In this document: positions 39,154 to 47,866 of the stretch, one piece after another
How the letters are laid out: every line of letters begins with the position of its first letter
Position numbering within the stretch: position 1 is the first letter of the stretch
From: Enterovibrio calviensis DSM 14347
GTDB taxonomy: Bacteria; Pseudomonadota; Gammaproteobacteria; Enterobacterales; Vibrionaceae
NCBI RefSeq assembly: GCF_000621165.1
Contig: NZ_JHZA01000019.1
Span: 39,403 to 103,402 of the forward strand
Length of the DNA stretch: 64,000 nucleotides
Direction: 5' to 3'
The notes under the pieces: generated by a model
Databases searched by the model: none
What the model saw: the letters and a program-made list of their open reading frames with translations, nothing else
What the model was told of the DNA's origin: nothing
Position numbers and translations under genes: made by a program

Positions 39154-39366
39154 TTATCTTTTCTTGATTTCGTTGTTATAAATTTCGTGTGGTAGTAGAT
39201 ACCACTTGCCACGCTTATTCAATAACCTGTAATTCCTTCCAACATTCAAGCACTTATGCTTATGTTGCTTGGTTAATCTGGCTCTAATGATGCCATTCAA
39301 GTGACTATGAAGCGTAGTTTCAGCGCATTCAATTACATAGATAGGCGTTCCTTTTCTAACTCTCAC
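39154..39366 (-). CDS. Small basic protein of unknown function
   Basis: From the GTG at 39366 it has 70 residues, MRVRKGTPIYVIECAE, ending in lysines. The GTG overlaps the stop of a preceding 25-codon frame. A longer reading starts at a TTG at 39402. Hydrophilic, no family seen. Confidence 0.45.
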   Translation of the reverse strand: MRVRKGTPIYVIECAETTLHSHLNGIIRARLTKQHKHKCLNVGRNYRLLNKRGKWYLLPHEIYNNEIKKR

Positions 39367-39433
39367 GTTTACAGCCCCACACAATAAGCAGGACAGCACC
39401 AAGAATCATAGCTAACCATGCACCGCCAATCAT
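39356..39433 (-). CDS. Possible 25-residue membrane peptide
   Basis: MIGGAWLAMILGAVLLIVWG is one hydrophobic helix followed by CKRES. Its ATG overlaps the stop of the upstream 39-residue frame (ATGA). Supported only by the overlaps and composition. Confidence 0.35.
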   Translation of the reverse strand: MIGGAWLAMILGAVLLIVWGCKRES

Positions 39434-39549
39434 AGCGGCAAGCCCATAGCAGACCATAGAGCACGTATTGCAAGCCCTACAGGGGCAATGATAGATACAC
39501 CTTTAAACGTGGCTTGTTCTAATTCGTTAGAGATAGTGATTAGTTTCAT
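39430..39549 (-). CDS. Possible 39-residue peptide
   Basis: Starts MKLITISNELEQATFKGVSI, then a moderately hydrophobic end. It and the next frame could also be one membrane protein split by a frameshift. The ribosome-binding site is weak. Confidence 0.3.
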   Translation of the reverse strand: MKLITISNELEQATFKGVSIIAPVGLAIRALWSAMGLPL

Positions 39550-40219
39550 AGTTTGGCGACCATAGATAAGTAAGGGCGCTGATTATAGGCAAGGTGTCTA
39601 CTTGCCACAACTACATAATGTGTGGCAAATGGTTTGTATGTAGTTATGTAAAACCGTATACCCCTGATTAACAAAGGGGTTATCTCCTACTAAGTTAGTC
39701 AGGTATACGTGATTCCTTGTGAAATCTGAGAAGTGATGCGGGGGATTGGTATCAAGATTTAAATGTACGTTGCTCGTTATTTAACCCAGTGCGCATTAAC
39801 TACAATATGTTAAATGCGCATTTGCTAATATACGAAACGTGTTTCGTTAGAAATCAATAACTTATGGTTATCGGTGCATTTACCCATAATTATTGGGCGT
39901 TATTATGGCGACACTCAAAACGGATAATTGGCTATAACGAACATGAACAAAATGGGGAATTACAAGGGATTAACAGTTGCAACAGGTGTGCAACAGAGGG
40001 AATGACGCGGGGTGATTGGGGGTGATGTGGTTGATTAGTAGGCAGTGAATGCACGATTGCACCCACTTAATGGGAGTAGATAGGTTGTCAACTAAAAGAA
40101 CATAAAGCTTTGGTAATCAAGGGGTTAGCGATTTATCAGCGCTATACCGTAGCGTAAACCTTTTACAATTCATTTACCTACGGTCATCACCCCATAACGA
40201 AAATTTAAAAATTAGAAAG
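39550..40219. other. AT-rich gap with a long imperfect inverted repeat
   Basis: About 670 bases without a convincing gene. At about 39653-39710 CGTATAC-CC-CTGATTAAC faces GTTAGTCAG-GTATACG, with a small CCCC/GGGG hairpin inside the left part. It could be an operator or recombination site. The 3' end of the minus-strand packaging operon abuts this gap. Confidence 0.5.
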
Positions 40220-40468
40220 TTAGGCGTATTGGTAAATCTCGCCCGTCTCTTTCCATTCCTCGTGCATTGGCTCTAAGTAATCAATTACAGCGTCATGTAA
40301 AAACTCTGACCTTTCAGCGTCAAAAGGCCAACCGCCTTTTTTCAGTCTTTCAAAAACCAACTCTCGAAAGTCTTTATAAACAAAATGGTCAGGGTAAAAG
40401 TGAAATCGTTGGGGGCAATGGCGGAGGTGATAATCAACGGCTTGTTCAAAAGTTTGATACCTAATCAT
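40220..40468 (-). CDS. Small phage protein, paralogue 2
   Basis: 82 residues from the ATG at 40468, which overlaps the stop of the preceding gene (ATGA) and has AAGGAG in front. It aligns along its length with that gene: 'TFEQAVDYHL' with 'TFEDAVKYHV', 'DFRELVFERLKKGGWPFD' with 'DFKEAVYMKLRGAGWFFD'. The pair arose by tandem duplication. Function unknown. Confidence 0.7.
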   Translation of the reverse strand: MIRYQTFEQAVDYHLRHCPQRFHFYPDHFVYKDFRELVFERLKKGGWPFDAERSEFLHDAVIDYLEPMHEEWKETGEIYQYA

Positions 40469-40692
40469 TCTGTCTCCTTCCACTCTTTCCATTTTTCCAT
40501 TGTGTGGTCATGGACAACCCCACTTAGGTACTTAGAGCGGTCTCTATCAAAAAACCATCCAGCCCCGCGAAGCTTCATATATACAGCTTCTTTAAAATCC
40601 ACATAATTCACGCCGTTTTTGTTAAAGGTGTAATCTTGTGGTGTGTTTTCAACGTGATACTTAACAGCATCCTCAAAGGTTTGTGATTCCAT
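40465..40692 (-). CDS. Small phage protein, paralogue 1
   Basis: 75 residues, MESQTFEDAVKYHVEN, mostly helical by composition and rich in Trp/Lys near the end. Paralogous to the next gene, to which it is coupled. A Shine-Dalgarno site AAAAGGATT precedes it. It belongs to the late end of the packaging operon. No family recognised. Confidence 0.7.
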   Translation of the reverse strand: MESQTFEDAVKYHVENTPQDYTFNKNGVNYVDFKEAVYMKLRGAGWFFDRDRSKYLSGVVHDHTMEKWKEWKETE

Positions 40693-40706
40693 TATTGTAA
40701 TCCTTT

Positions 40707-41114
40707 TTATAGAAATTTTTCTACGATGAAGAAACCTTCACCTGATTTTTTATCTTTGAAATTCAATCGTTTAAGTAGAAAGTTTCTAACATTTGAATTG
40801 CAATAGATGCCTACCTTTTCAATACTTGTTTTCTTCACGTAAGCAAGTGCAGTTGAATAAAGGTCTTTTGATTTGTCTCTGAATTCAGGCCAAACATAAC
40901 CATGTAAAATGGCATAAGTCATAGACTCGGGAACTACTTGCAGCCATGCCGCTTTTTGTCCATCGATTTCGATAACAATGTGTGTGCCTCTATCAAGGGA
41001 TGCGGAAAGAATAGAAAAGTGCTCATCGTTTTTAACGCCTTGTTTAATTAGGAAATCGGCGTTCTTCATCAATGAGTTAGCGATTAGTTCCGCCGATGTT
41101 GTTGTAATTTTCAT
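40707..41114 (-). CDS. DUF2824-like head protein (P22 gp14 type), GNAT-like fold
   Basis: 135 residues from the ATG at 41114, with GGAG nine bases before it. 'GTHIVIEIDGQKAAWLQVVPES', 'AYVKKTSIEKVGIYCNSNVRNFLLKRLNFK' and 'GEGFFIVEKFL' give the pattern of a small acetyltransferase-like fold: strands, then 'N..nflLkkLGF'. In podoviruses such proteins (DUF2824; P22 gp14) are needed for head assembly. In P22 gp14 precedes the ejection genes, here it follows them. The identification rests on pattern, not on a search. Confidence 0.5.
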   Translation of the reverse strand: MKITTTSAELIANSLMKNADFLIKQGVKNDEHFSILSASLDRGTHIVIEIDGQKAAWLQVVPESMTYAILHGYVWPEFRDKSKDLYSTALAYVKKTSIEKVGIYCNSNVRNFLLKRLNFKDKKSGEGFFIVEKFL

Positions 41115-41164
41115 AATGAATTGCTCCAAAATAGAAGGGGGTGATTAACCCCCAACAATGGGGA

Positions 41165-43561
41165 TTATTCATCAGTGTTTTGTGGGAAGCCTTGAGCGAT
41201 AGCGCCACCATAAGAAGCGGGAACATAAGTGATAATGTCTTGCTCTGGTGTTGCACCAAACTTAATAACCATTCGTTGTTTAACGTCCGGTTTGAATGGA
41301 TGCGGGGCACGGTCAATAACAACAGAGTCATAACCTTGTTTAATCAAGTCGTCTCTGTTGAAATCTGGCAATGAACCATCACCGCTTGCCCTTAGATGAA
41401 CAGGCTTTTTGACTTGTAGACCTTCAACGGGTTGAGCGTTTGCACCCTCTGTTCCACTTGTTTTGGTCTGTCGTTTGCCGTCCTGCCATTTCGAACTGTG
41501 CTTGCTGTAAAACGTGGTGTCGCCCGTTGTAGGGTCAGTTCCATAGTCATACATGGTTTTTGCCATTGGTTGCGGCTGTCGCAGTTGAACGGATTCACCA
41601 GAATCTAAAAACAAGGTGTCGTGTCCCTTGTTTCTCAAATCATCGAAGTAGCGTTCTTGTTCGAATGGATCAGTGGGGATAGAAGACGATTTATCATAAG
41701 CGGGTCGTGTCGATTGGCCTGTGATTTCGTGTTGTCCTTCGTCCCAGATAAAGCGGTCTTTCTGCGGATTGGCTACATCAGAGAAACCAGAATAAGCAAT
41801 TGGCTCTGGTGCAGCTTGTGCCGTGTATGGGTTCTTATCTGGAATGGTTGGCTGTGTTGGTGCGTCAAAGTCCCACGGTTGCGCCTGTGTGCGTCGTCCT
41901 GCGACCTTTGCGGATAGTTCGCCTTGTTGCCTTGATAGCATTCGACGTGAACCCATCTTCGCAGCACGTGCGCTTGTACCGACAAGAACAGGGACGGCGA
42001 AACTTGTCATAAAGCCAGTAGTTAGGGACATGCCATACCTGACAGCATCCATTGGATTGAGTCCGGTACTTTCCTTTTTCCCTTTCTTCATCAGCTTGGA
42101 GACGTTTTTAAACGTACTAACTAATCTATCCGTTTCGTCTGCAATGTCGTTAAACCCTGCCTTTCGAAGTGATTTGGTATCAAGGGATTTAATCAGTGAT
42201 TTAGCGTGTGATTGGTCTAAGTCTCGAAGCGCTGTTGCAATGTCATCAATCTTTCTACTGTTGGCCTTCACTAACTCATTGTCTGCATGAGTGACCGACT
42301 GTTTGAATAGATTAGCTTGTGATTGAACGGTCGCCTTAAACTGTCCCTCTGTGATGCCTTCAACTTTACGTGATACACCGCCAACCAAATCAAGAACGCT
42401 TTCACCGCCTGCGCTTTTCATAAATGAAGCAACGTTATCAACCTTTGTTGGTGTGATACCAAGCTCACGTAGCACCGCTGAATCTCCGAACAAGTCGCCT
42501 AATTCTTTGGTGGAAACTGCTCTACCGCTGCGGTTTAGCTCTTGACCGACTTTCAGCGTGTCAGATAGCTGTTTCATTTGCCTAACACTGATTGAAGTAG
42601 TGGCGGGGATTTCTACGCCATCAGAATCAAATCGCTTCATTGGGGTTAGTTGAGTGTTCAAAAGGTTTTCATAACCTTCAACATCACCAACCGCTTTCAG
42701 TTCATCCAGCTTTGAACCAAACGTTGATTCCATTTGATTCGCATAGTGTGCGAGTGCGTCTGGTGTTTCCTTGAAGAATTTACCCGCAATGGTTGCGCCA
42801 CCTTCACCGATAACACCACCGAGCGAACCTATAACACCTTCTTTGAAAAATTCAGGGTCTAAATAGCCGTCTTCGTATTCTTCTGCACTTGCTGCACTGA
42901 TACCGCCTCGCATTGCTTCAACGCCTGCTCTAGCAGCAAACGTCGCGTCTTTGCCTGCTTTGATGAAACGAGAAGGGGCAACATAAGCGGGAATTGAACG
43001 AGCAATACCCGCTGTAATACCTGCCGCTAAATTGTCTTCTTCAAAGGCTTTACGCTCTAAAGCTCGTTCATGCTCGAAGCGTCGTTCATCCTCAAAGAAA
43101 GGCAAATCAATGTCATCGATGAATGAATTTATACCGTCTTTCATTGGACCAGGAAGGGCGTTAATCAAATTTTGAGGTATGTTTTTTGCACCTTCAATCA
43201 AGTTTTCTTGTGCGATTCCGAACATTCCCTGATTGGCTGGATTGTCCAAAACAGACAGTAATTCGCTAGACGGCTGAAACAAGGTGTCTTCTGTGATGCC
43301 GTATTTCGTGTTTAGTTCTTGTTCCTGAACTTGCGCTACCTGATTAGACATAAGCCCCTCAAGTTCTCGAACAGCGTTCAAGTCACCCGCTTGGAGTGCG
43401 ATTTCTCTAGCTTGTGCGAACTCGTTCTGTGTGTAACCGTCAGTTCCTTGAACTTTCTGTGTTGCTTGCAGTTTGCGAAGTTCTTTCACGGCTGCAAGGT
43501 CATCACTGTCTAGGGCTAAATCAATCGCTTGGTTGATTTCATCATCTGAATAATCACCCAT
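41165..43561 (-). CDS. Large internal virion/ejection protein with possible ART-like C-terminus
   Basis: 798 residues, the largest protein of the element, last of the big ones in the operon, the place of P22 gp16. The first 90 residues hold two similar helical units ('EINQAIDLALDSDDLAAVKELRKLQ' and 'EFAQAREIALQAGDLNAVRELEGL'). A helical middle part has hydrophobic stretches near 170-260 and 515-535 that could contact membrane. The last 70 residues, with 'KKPVHLRASGD', 'LIKQGYDSVVID' and 'MVIKF', resemble the ADP-ribosyltransferase-like domain in polyvalent phage proteins. Its role would be DNA ejection. GGGGG precedes the ATG. Confidence 0.65.
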   Translation of the reverse strand: MGDYSDDEINQAIDLALDSDDLAAVKELRKLQATQKVQGTDGYTQNEFAQAREIALQAGDLNAVRELEGLMSNQVAQVQEQELNTKYGITEDTLFQPSSELLSVLDNPANQGMFGIAQENLIEGAKNIPQNLINALPGPMKDGINSFIDDIDLPFFEDERRFEHERALERKAFEEDNLAAGITAGIARSIPAYVAPSRFIKAGKDATFAARAGVEAMRGGISAASAEEYEDGYLDPEFFKEGVIGSLGGVIGEGGATIAGKFFKETPDALAHYANQMESTFGSKLDELKAVGDVEGYENLLNTQLTPMKRFDSDGVEIPATTSISVRQMKQLSDTLKVGQELNRSGRAVSTKELGDLFGDSAVLRELGITPTKVDNVASFMKSAGGESVLDLVGGVSRKVEGITEGQFKATVQSQANLFKQSVTHADNELVKANSRKIDDIATALRDLDQSHAKSLIKSLDTKSLRKAGFNDIADETDRLVSTFKNVSKLMKKGKKESTGLNPMDAVRYGMSLTTGFMTSFAVPVLVGTSARAAKMGSRRMLSRQQGELSAKVAGRRTQAQPWDFDAPTQPTIPDKNPYTAQAAPEPIAYSGFSDVANPQKDRFIWDEGQHEITGQSTRPAYDKSSSIPTDPFEQERYFDDLRNKGHDTLFLDSGESVQLRQPQPMAKTMYDYGTDPTTGDTTFYSKHSSKWQDGKRQTKTSGTEGANAQPVEGLQVKKPVHLRASGDGSLPDFNRDDLIKQGYDSVVIDRAPHPFKPDVKQRMVIKFGATPEQDIITYVPASYGGAIAQGFPQNTDE

Positions 43562-43563
43562 AC

Positions 43564-44814
43564 TTAACCCCCGCGAACTTGCTGGAGGTACTGAAGGGAA
43601 ATAGTCGGTTTAACGACGTTCTCTTGTCGCATAACACCAACGCTATTCGTCGTTGTTCCTGCTGGGAGTGTTGCGCTTGAACCTGTTCTGACACGTTCCG
43701 CTTCAAGTAGTTTGTTTAATTCTGCTGGTGTTGGCTCTCGGTTGTTGGACAAAGCAAAATCGTTAATCTGTTTCATTGTCTGCAAACTGGAATTAACTTC
43801 TTGCATGTATTGCCTAACATGCTCCTCTGATAAACCTTTTCTAACTGAACCCGTTTCAGTATCAATCAAACTGTTGATTGCACCTGAAAGCCTGCCGCCT
43901 TCTGAGTTGGACAGTGCGCCCATACCTTTCATTTTATCAATCTGCTGTAAGAACTGATTTGAAATCAACCTATTGAACTTGCCAACCGCTGTTTTAGTGC
44001 TTTCGGCTAATTCAGGTTTTTCAATGGCGTGTTCCCATCCTGAAATTGCTTTAATGTCTGCGTCATTGATACCTACCGCTGCATTAAACATGTTGTGGTA
44101 AGTGTTCAGAGAGTTGTTTAAGCCTGTGTTGAATTCCTTCTCTGTTTCGGCTGTTGCCTTATCAGTGGCGATTTGCTCCGCCGTCTTTCCAACTGCTTCA
44201 AACTCTTGGATAGTTGCGCCGTCTTCTGAATTAATCAGGAAACTCGAACCATCGTTATTGGTGATTAGTTGAGTTTTAATCTCTGCCTTTGTTGGGGGTT
44301 TATCAAAGGTTTGGATTTGTTGGCCTGTCATTGTGTTGATAAGTGCCGCTGAACCATCAGGTAAACTAACGTATTGCGTTTTCAGGGGTTCTTTCTTCTT
44401 CAATACGTTGCTATCACCTTTGAGCACGAAATCTTGAACTGATTCCCACGTGTTACCCTCTTGTAGATACTGTTCACGCATTTGATTGCGCTCGTATTTG
44501 CCTGCTAAATCTTCTTCAACTTGATACATCGACTTATACGCTGAACCAAGATTTCCAGTTTCTAACAGTGAAGTGTAGAAAGCACGTCGCTCACTTTGGC
44601 GACTACGGAATGACGCGGGGTCATCCACTTGAACCCATTCACGGCTGTTTGTTCTTGTTTGTGTTGTAGTGCCTTCACTCGTTGCCGTTGCGCCTGCTGG
44701 CGCTGTCGCTGTCTCTGTTGCAACTGGTTGCCCTGCTGCGACTGCTGCGCCTTGCTGTGAGGCTGTCTGAGCGTCTGCAAGCGGGGTTTCAGTGGTGTTT
44801 GTTTTGTCCATCAT
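43564..44814 (-). CDS. Internal virion/ejection protein
   Basis: 416 residues. The first 60 are Ala/Thr/Gln-rich and disordered, the rest largely helical with 'NQFLQQIDKMKGMGALSNSEGGRLSGAINSL', a pattern found in podovirus DNA-transfer proteins. The position corresponds to P22 gp20. The start overlaps the upstream stop by four bases. It lacks the features of a major capsid protein. Confidence 0.6.
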   Translation of the reverse strand: MMDKTNTTETPLADAQTASQQGAAVAAGQPVATETATAPAGATATSEGTTTQTRTNSREWVQVDDPASFRSRQSERRAFYTSLLETGNLGSAYKSMYQVEEDLAGKYERNQMREQYLQEGNTWESVQDFVLKGDSNVLKKKEPLKTQYVSLPDGSAALINTMTGQQIQTFDKPPTKAEIKTQLITNNDGSSFLINSEDGATIQEFEAVGKTAEQIATDKATAETEKEFNTGLNNSLNTYHNMFNAAVGINDADIKAISGWEHAIEKPELAESTKTAVGKFNRLISNQFLQQIDKMKGMGALSNSEGGRLSGAINSLIDTETGSVRKGLSEEHVRQYMQEVNSSLQTMKQINDFALSNNREPTPAELNKLLEAERVRTGSSATLPAGTTTNSVGVMRQENVVKPTISLQYLQQVRGG

Positions 44815-45194
44815 TCGCCGTACTCCTTAAACTCTGAACCTTCCATTTCAGAAAGCATCGCTGATAACATTTCCATTGCCTTTGGTTGGTCAATTGGGTT
44901 GTTAGGGTCAGCTACCATTCCGCGTAATTGGCTTACTGCGTTGTGCATGGTTTCACGGTCTTTTGACAAGATAGGGTCTGTGTCTGCCGTCCTTGCAAAC
45001 GAAAGCATTTTCTCTCGTTGGTCTTCTTTCACTGCATGGTCATACTCACCATTTGGGGCAAACAATTCTTCTTCTTCTGTCGGTGCATTGCCTGCTTGTT
45101 GTGGCTGTTCGAATGGGTCTGGTTCTTGTTTAGTTGCCATTCTTTCAAGGCCGTAGCGTTGGCGGTACATCGCTAAAGTTTCTTCAACGTTCAT
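44811..45194 (-). CDS. Small acidic phage structural or assembly protein
   Basis: 127 residues, MNVEETLAMYRQRYGLERMA, acidic in the middle, with 'LSFARTADTDPILSKDRETMHNAVSQLRGMV' helical. It lies between two ejection-type genes and is coupled to the 416-residue gene by ATGA. No family recognised; an assembly partner of the ejection proteins is possible. Confidence 0.55.
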   Translation of the reverse strand: MNVEETLAMYRQRYGLERMATKQEPDPFEQPQQAGNAPTEEEELFAPNGEYDHAVKEDQREKMLSFARTADTDPILSKDRETMHNAVSQLRGMVADPNNPIDQPKAMEMLSAMLSEMEGSEFKEYGE

Positions 45195-45238
45195 AATTTA
45201 AAATCTCCAATGAAAAGAGGGGGATAACCCCCAACTTT

Positions 45239-45874
45239 TTAATCTCTGCTGCGTCTTGCAAAGGCTGAAATGTAAGAAGAAGGCGAATTCTCCGCGAAAC
45301 CCCGAGTTAAATAGCCTGTTGCGTCAAAGTCGTTTCTTGCTCCGCCACCATAAGAACCCATTGAGGCCGACGCCGTGGGCTGACTTGTTTGTGATGCTGG
45401 CATGTTGATAAGGCTTTCTGCTGCCATTGCACCGAGTGATTCACCCCAAGTGTTCTGGTACATGCCATTTTCACCAACACCACGAACGGCACTTGATACG
45501 CCTTTCCATGCTTCACCGCCAAATTCACCAATACCATTAGCAAGTTCAAGTGCTGCATTTTCATAAGAGTAAGAAGGCATTAGATTCTTGCCTGCATCGA
45601 CAACTTGCGCACCGATGACAGAAGGGTCAGCAAGGCCAACCGCTGCCGCTTCTTTGCTTGCTGCAATTGCCTCTGGTGATCCTGCAATCACTGAACCCTC
45701 TGTGAAGCCGTTCATTACTGCACCCGCTGCGGTATCAAGGCCGATAGCACTTGCACCCGCACCAATCGCACCACCTACGGTACTTGCACCGGACGCAATA
45801 GCGCCACCCGCTGCACTTGCACCACTTGCAATGGCTGAACCTGCGCTTGAAAGCGCTGTTAATAGAGCACCCAT
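45239..45874 (-). CDS. Ala/Gly-rich ejection-type protein
   Basis: 211 residues from the ATG at 45874, which has GGAGG five bases upstream inside the end of the preceding gene. Residues 1-60 are a run of Ala, Gly and Ser in repeating SAGSAIASGAS-like units, a feature of membrane-penetrating virion proteins. It begins MGALL, like its neighbours. Role as an ejection (P22 gp7-like) protein is inferred from position and composition. Confidence 0.55.
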   Translation of the reverse strand: MGALLTALSSAGSAIASGASAAGGAIASGASTVGGAIGAGASAIGLDTAAGAVMNGFTEGSVIAGSPEAIAASKEAAAVGLADPSVIGAQVVDAGKNLMPSYSYENAALELANGIGEFGGEAWKGVSSAVRGVGENGMYQNTWGESLGAMAAESLINMPASQTSQPTASASMGSYGGGARNDFDATGYLTRGFAENSPSSYISAFARRSRD

Positions 45875-45875
45875 T

Positions 45876-46145
45876 TTAACCTCCAACGCCTTTAGCGAAT
45901 TGAACCAAATGCCATAGCGGAGAACCCTCGGGAACAATGTTTGATAGGCCATTAGCACCACCTACACTTGAACCACCGAGCATTCCACTAATTGGGGGAT
46001 TGGTTGTTGTAGAAGACTTATCACCAAGCAAGGTTGAAGCAGAAGACATTGTGTTTTCTGGCATCCTTCCAGCGTCAGCAACTCGCTTTATTGCTTCTTC
46101 ATCAATGAGAGAACTTGTACTTGAATTTTGTAGTAATGCGCCCAT
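45876..46145 (-). CDS. Small phage protein with MGALL start
   Basis: 89 residues, MGALLQNSSTSSLIDEEA, polar with a Gly/Ser-rich end. Its last codons hold the ribosome-binding site of the next gene, and its own start overlaps the preceding stop. Function unknown; the shared N-terminus with two neighbours suggests incorporation into the same structure. Confidence 0.55.
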   Translation of the reverse strand: MGALLQNSSTSSLIDEEAIKRVADAGRMPENTMSSASTLLGDKSSTTTNPPISGMLGGSSVGGANGLSNIVPEGSPLWHLVQFAKGVGG

Positions 46146-46885
46146 TAGCTAAACCACCCCATAAAGCCCTGATTCGTGTTATTGGTATTTTGGTTTCCTG
46201 TTTGTGTGCCACCCGCAACACCGCTTGCTGAATTGGCAAGACCTAACAAGAATTCCATTTTACCCGCCGCCGTCTGCCCGTATTTATCCTTCCATTCAGC
46301 GAGAACCTTTTGTTTTTCATCGTCTTGCATAATGCTCGAACCTGTGAAGGAATCTTTTGCGATGCCTTGCAGTTGGTTTGCTGCATTAGTCATAATGTTT
46401 TGTTCGTTCTGCATGAACTGTTGATTCTGTTGGGCTTGAATGGCTGCAAGGTTTGTTTGTGCATCTGAGGCCGCAATACCTTGAGCTAGACTTTGACGAC
46501 TACCACCGGACGTTCCCGCTTGTGTCGCTCCGCCCTGAATGTTCAGGAATGATTTATCAAGGGCTTTTGCTGACTGTGCCGCCGATGCTGTATTCAAATC
46601 TTGCAAGCCTTGATAGCGGTCTGCCTGTCCAGCACCGCCCAACACTGAGGCGTAATACTGACCAGTTGCGCCACCTGAACCCATTTGATTAATTGCATCC
46701 AACTGACCTTGATTTAGGCCAACGTGAGACGGCGATGTTGGGACACCGCCATTGATAATTGATTGGATTGTATCGTTGTACTGTCCCGCCATTTCTGGTG
46801 TCCATGCACCGGATTGCCAACCGCTATTACCTGTTGATGTTGATGCTTTATCACCACCAACCAAACTTTCTACTAAACCGCCCAT
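46145..46885 (-). CDS. DNA-transfer/tail-hub-like virion protein
   Basis: 246 residues, rich in Gln, Asn, Gly and Ala, with 'GGATQAGTSGGSRQSLAQGIAASDAQTNLA' followed by a long helix 'QQNQQFMQNEQNIMTNAANQLQ'. This pattern is common in the proteins that follow the capsid gene in P22-like and related podoviruses, called gp7-like or DNA-transfer proteins. GGAGG stands eight bases before the ATG. Here it follows the scaffold-like gene directly, where a capsid gene would be expected. Confidence 0.6.
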   Translation of the reverse strand: MGGLVESLVGGDKASTSTGNSGWQSGAWTPEMAGQYNDTIQSIINGGVPTSPSHVGLNQGQLDAINQMGSGGATGQYYASVLGGAGQADRYQGLQDLNTASAAQSAKALDKSFLNIQGGATQAGTSGGSRQSLAQGIAASDAQTNLAAIQAQQNQQFMQNEQNIMTNAANQLQGIAKDSFTGSSIMQDDEKQKVLAEWKDKYGQTAAGKMEFLLGLANSASGVAGGTQTGNQNTNNTNQGFMGWFS

Positions 46886-46888
46886 TTC

Positions 46889-47866
46889 TTAATCCTCCAA
46901 GAAATCAAAGACATCTGACATTTCATAATCACCCGCATGACCGCGTTTAAATGCTTCTACCGCGTCAGTCTGTCGTGGTGTGGTCGTTCGCTTTGCTGGC
47001 GTTGGTGTGGCTCGTTGTCTAACCACTGGTTTTTTCAGGGTATCAACAGCCTTTTTGATTGAGCGGTCATACTTCATTGCTTTAATTGCAATTTCAGCGA
47101 ATTCAGGCGTTAGCACTCTGGCAACGTCTTGCAAGTTCATGCCAGATTTAACGATGTATTGGCCTACATCCTCTTTGATTTCAGACCAATCAGAATGGGA
47201 ACGAGAAAGGCGACTATCAACAAGGTGATAACGGCTTTCGATTTCCTTTGCTCGGTTAGCTTCAACCATGCGTGAATACTGATTAACTTCACCCTCAATC
47301 ACGTTCTTTCGTGCCTGCGCATTATTGAGTTGTTGGTATAGCCTGCCGCGATCTGCGTCAGTGAGATAAGGGTCAGCTAACTTTCGTTGTACTACGCTGA
47401 TTTGTCGGTCGGCTTCTGTCTGCACACCAACCAAGCGTTCTTTCAGGAACTGCTCGTTAGCTTCAAGGTCTCTACCGAGATTAACCATGTGTGAGTAAGC
47501 ACCGTCTAATTCTTCACTGCGCTGGACAATAGATTGAACTTGTTTCTTTGATAGTTCCTTGCCGCCAATGGAAAGCGTCAGGTTTTCCGGCAATTCGTCG
47601 AAGCTACGCGAAAAGTTTTCCATAGCCTCCGCCTGTTCCTCTAACATTTCATCCTGCGCAACGTCTGCACGCTCTAAAATGTCTTTGTCGTAGTCGTCTT
47701 GGTTTGTTTCTTCTTCGTACTCAACAGGGAAATCAGCATCATCGTTGAACGTTAGTGATTGGCCTTGCTTGCCTGCATCAGCCTTGCTTTCCTCCGCCCA
47801 CATTGAAACGAAGTCGCGTTCATCTTGTGGCATTGGGTCATTTACATAAATGTCTTGTTCGTTCAT
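46889..47866 (-). CDS. Scaffold-like phage head assembly protein
   Basis: 325 residues. An acidic N-terminal third is followed by 'LTLSIGGKELSKKQVQSI', a coiled coil (about 130-230), then 'LQDVARVLTPEFAEIAIKAMKYDRSIKKA' and a basic Pro/Thr tail. This order (short beta hairpin, coiled coil, C-terminal basic helical region) is that of tailed-phage scaffolding proteins, whose C-terminal end binds the capsid protein. Normally the major capsid gene comes next; here it does not. The gene is coupled to the 72-residue gene by overlap. Confidence 0.6.
   Translation of the reverse strand: MNEQDIYVNDPMPQDERDFVSMWAEESKADAGKQGQSLTFNDDADFPVEYEEETNQDDYDKDILERADVAQDEMLEEQAEAMENFSRSFDELPENLTLSIGGKELSKKQVQSIVQRSEELDGAYSHMVNLGRDLEANEQFLKERLVGVQTEADRQISVVQRKLADPYLTDADRGRLYQQLNNAQARKNVIEGEVNQYSRMVEANRAKEIESRYHLVDSRLSRSHSDWSEIKEDVGQYIVKSGMNLQDVARVLTPEFAEIAIKAMKYDRSIKKAVDTLKKPVVRQRATPTPAKRTTTPRQTDAVEAFKRGHAGDYEMSDVFDFLED

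Noticed and set aside
41823..42290. Plus-strand frame of 155 codons in the packaging operon.
   Set aside because: It is opposite the well-supported 798-residue gene and unlike any protein.
46889..47866. The 325-residue protein as the missing major capsid protein.
   Set aside because: Its acidic N-terminus, long coiled coil and basic C-terminal region fit a scaffold, and the beta-rich composition of an HK97-type capsid protein is lacking.
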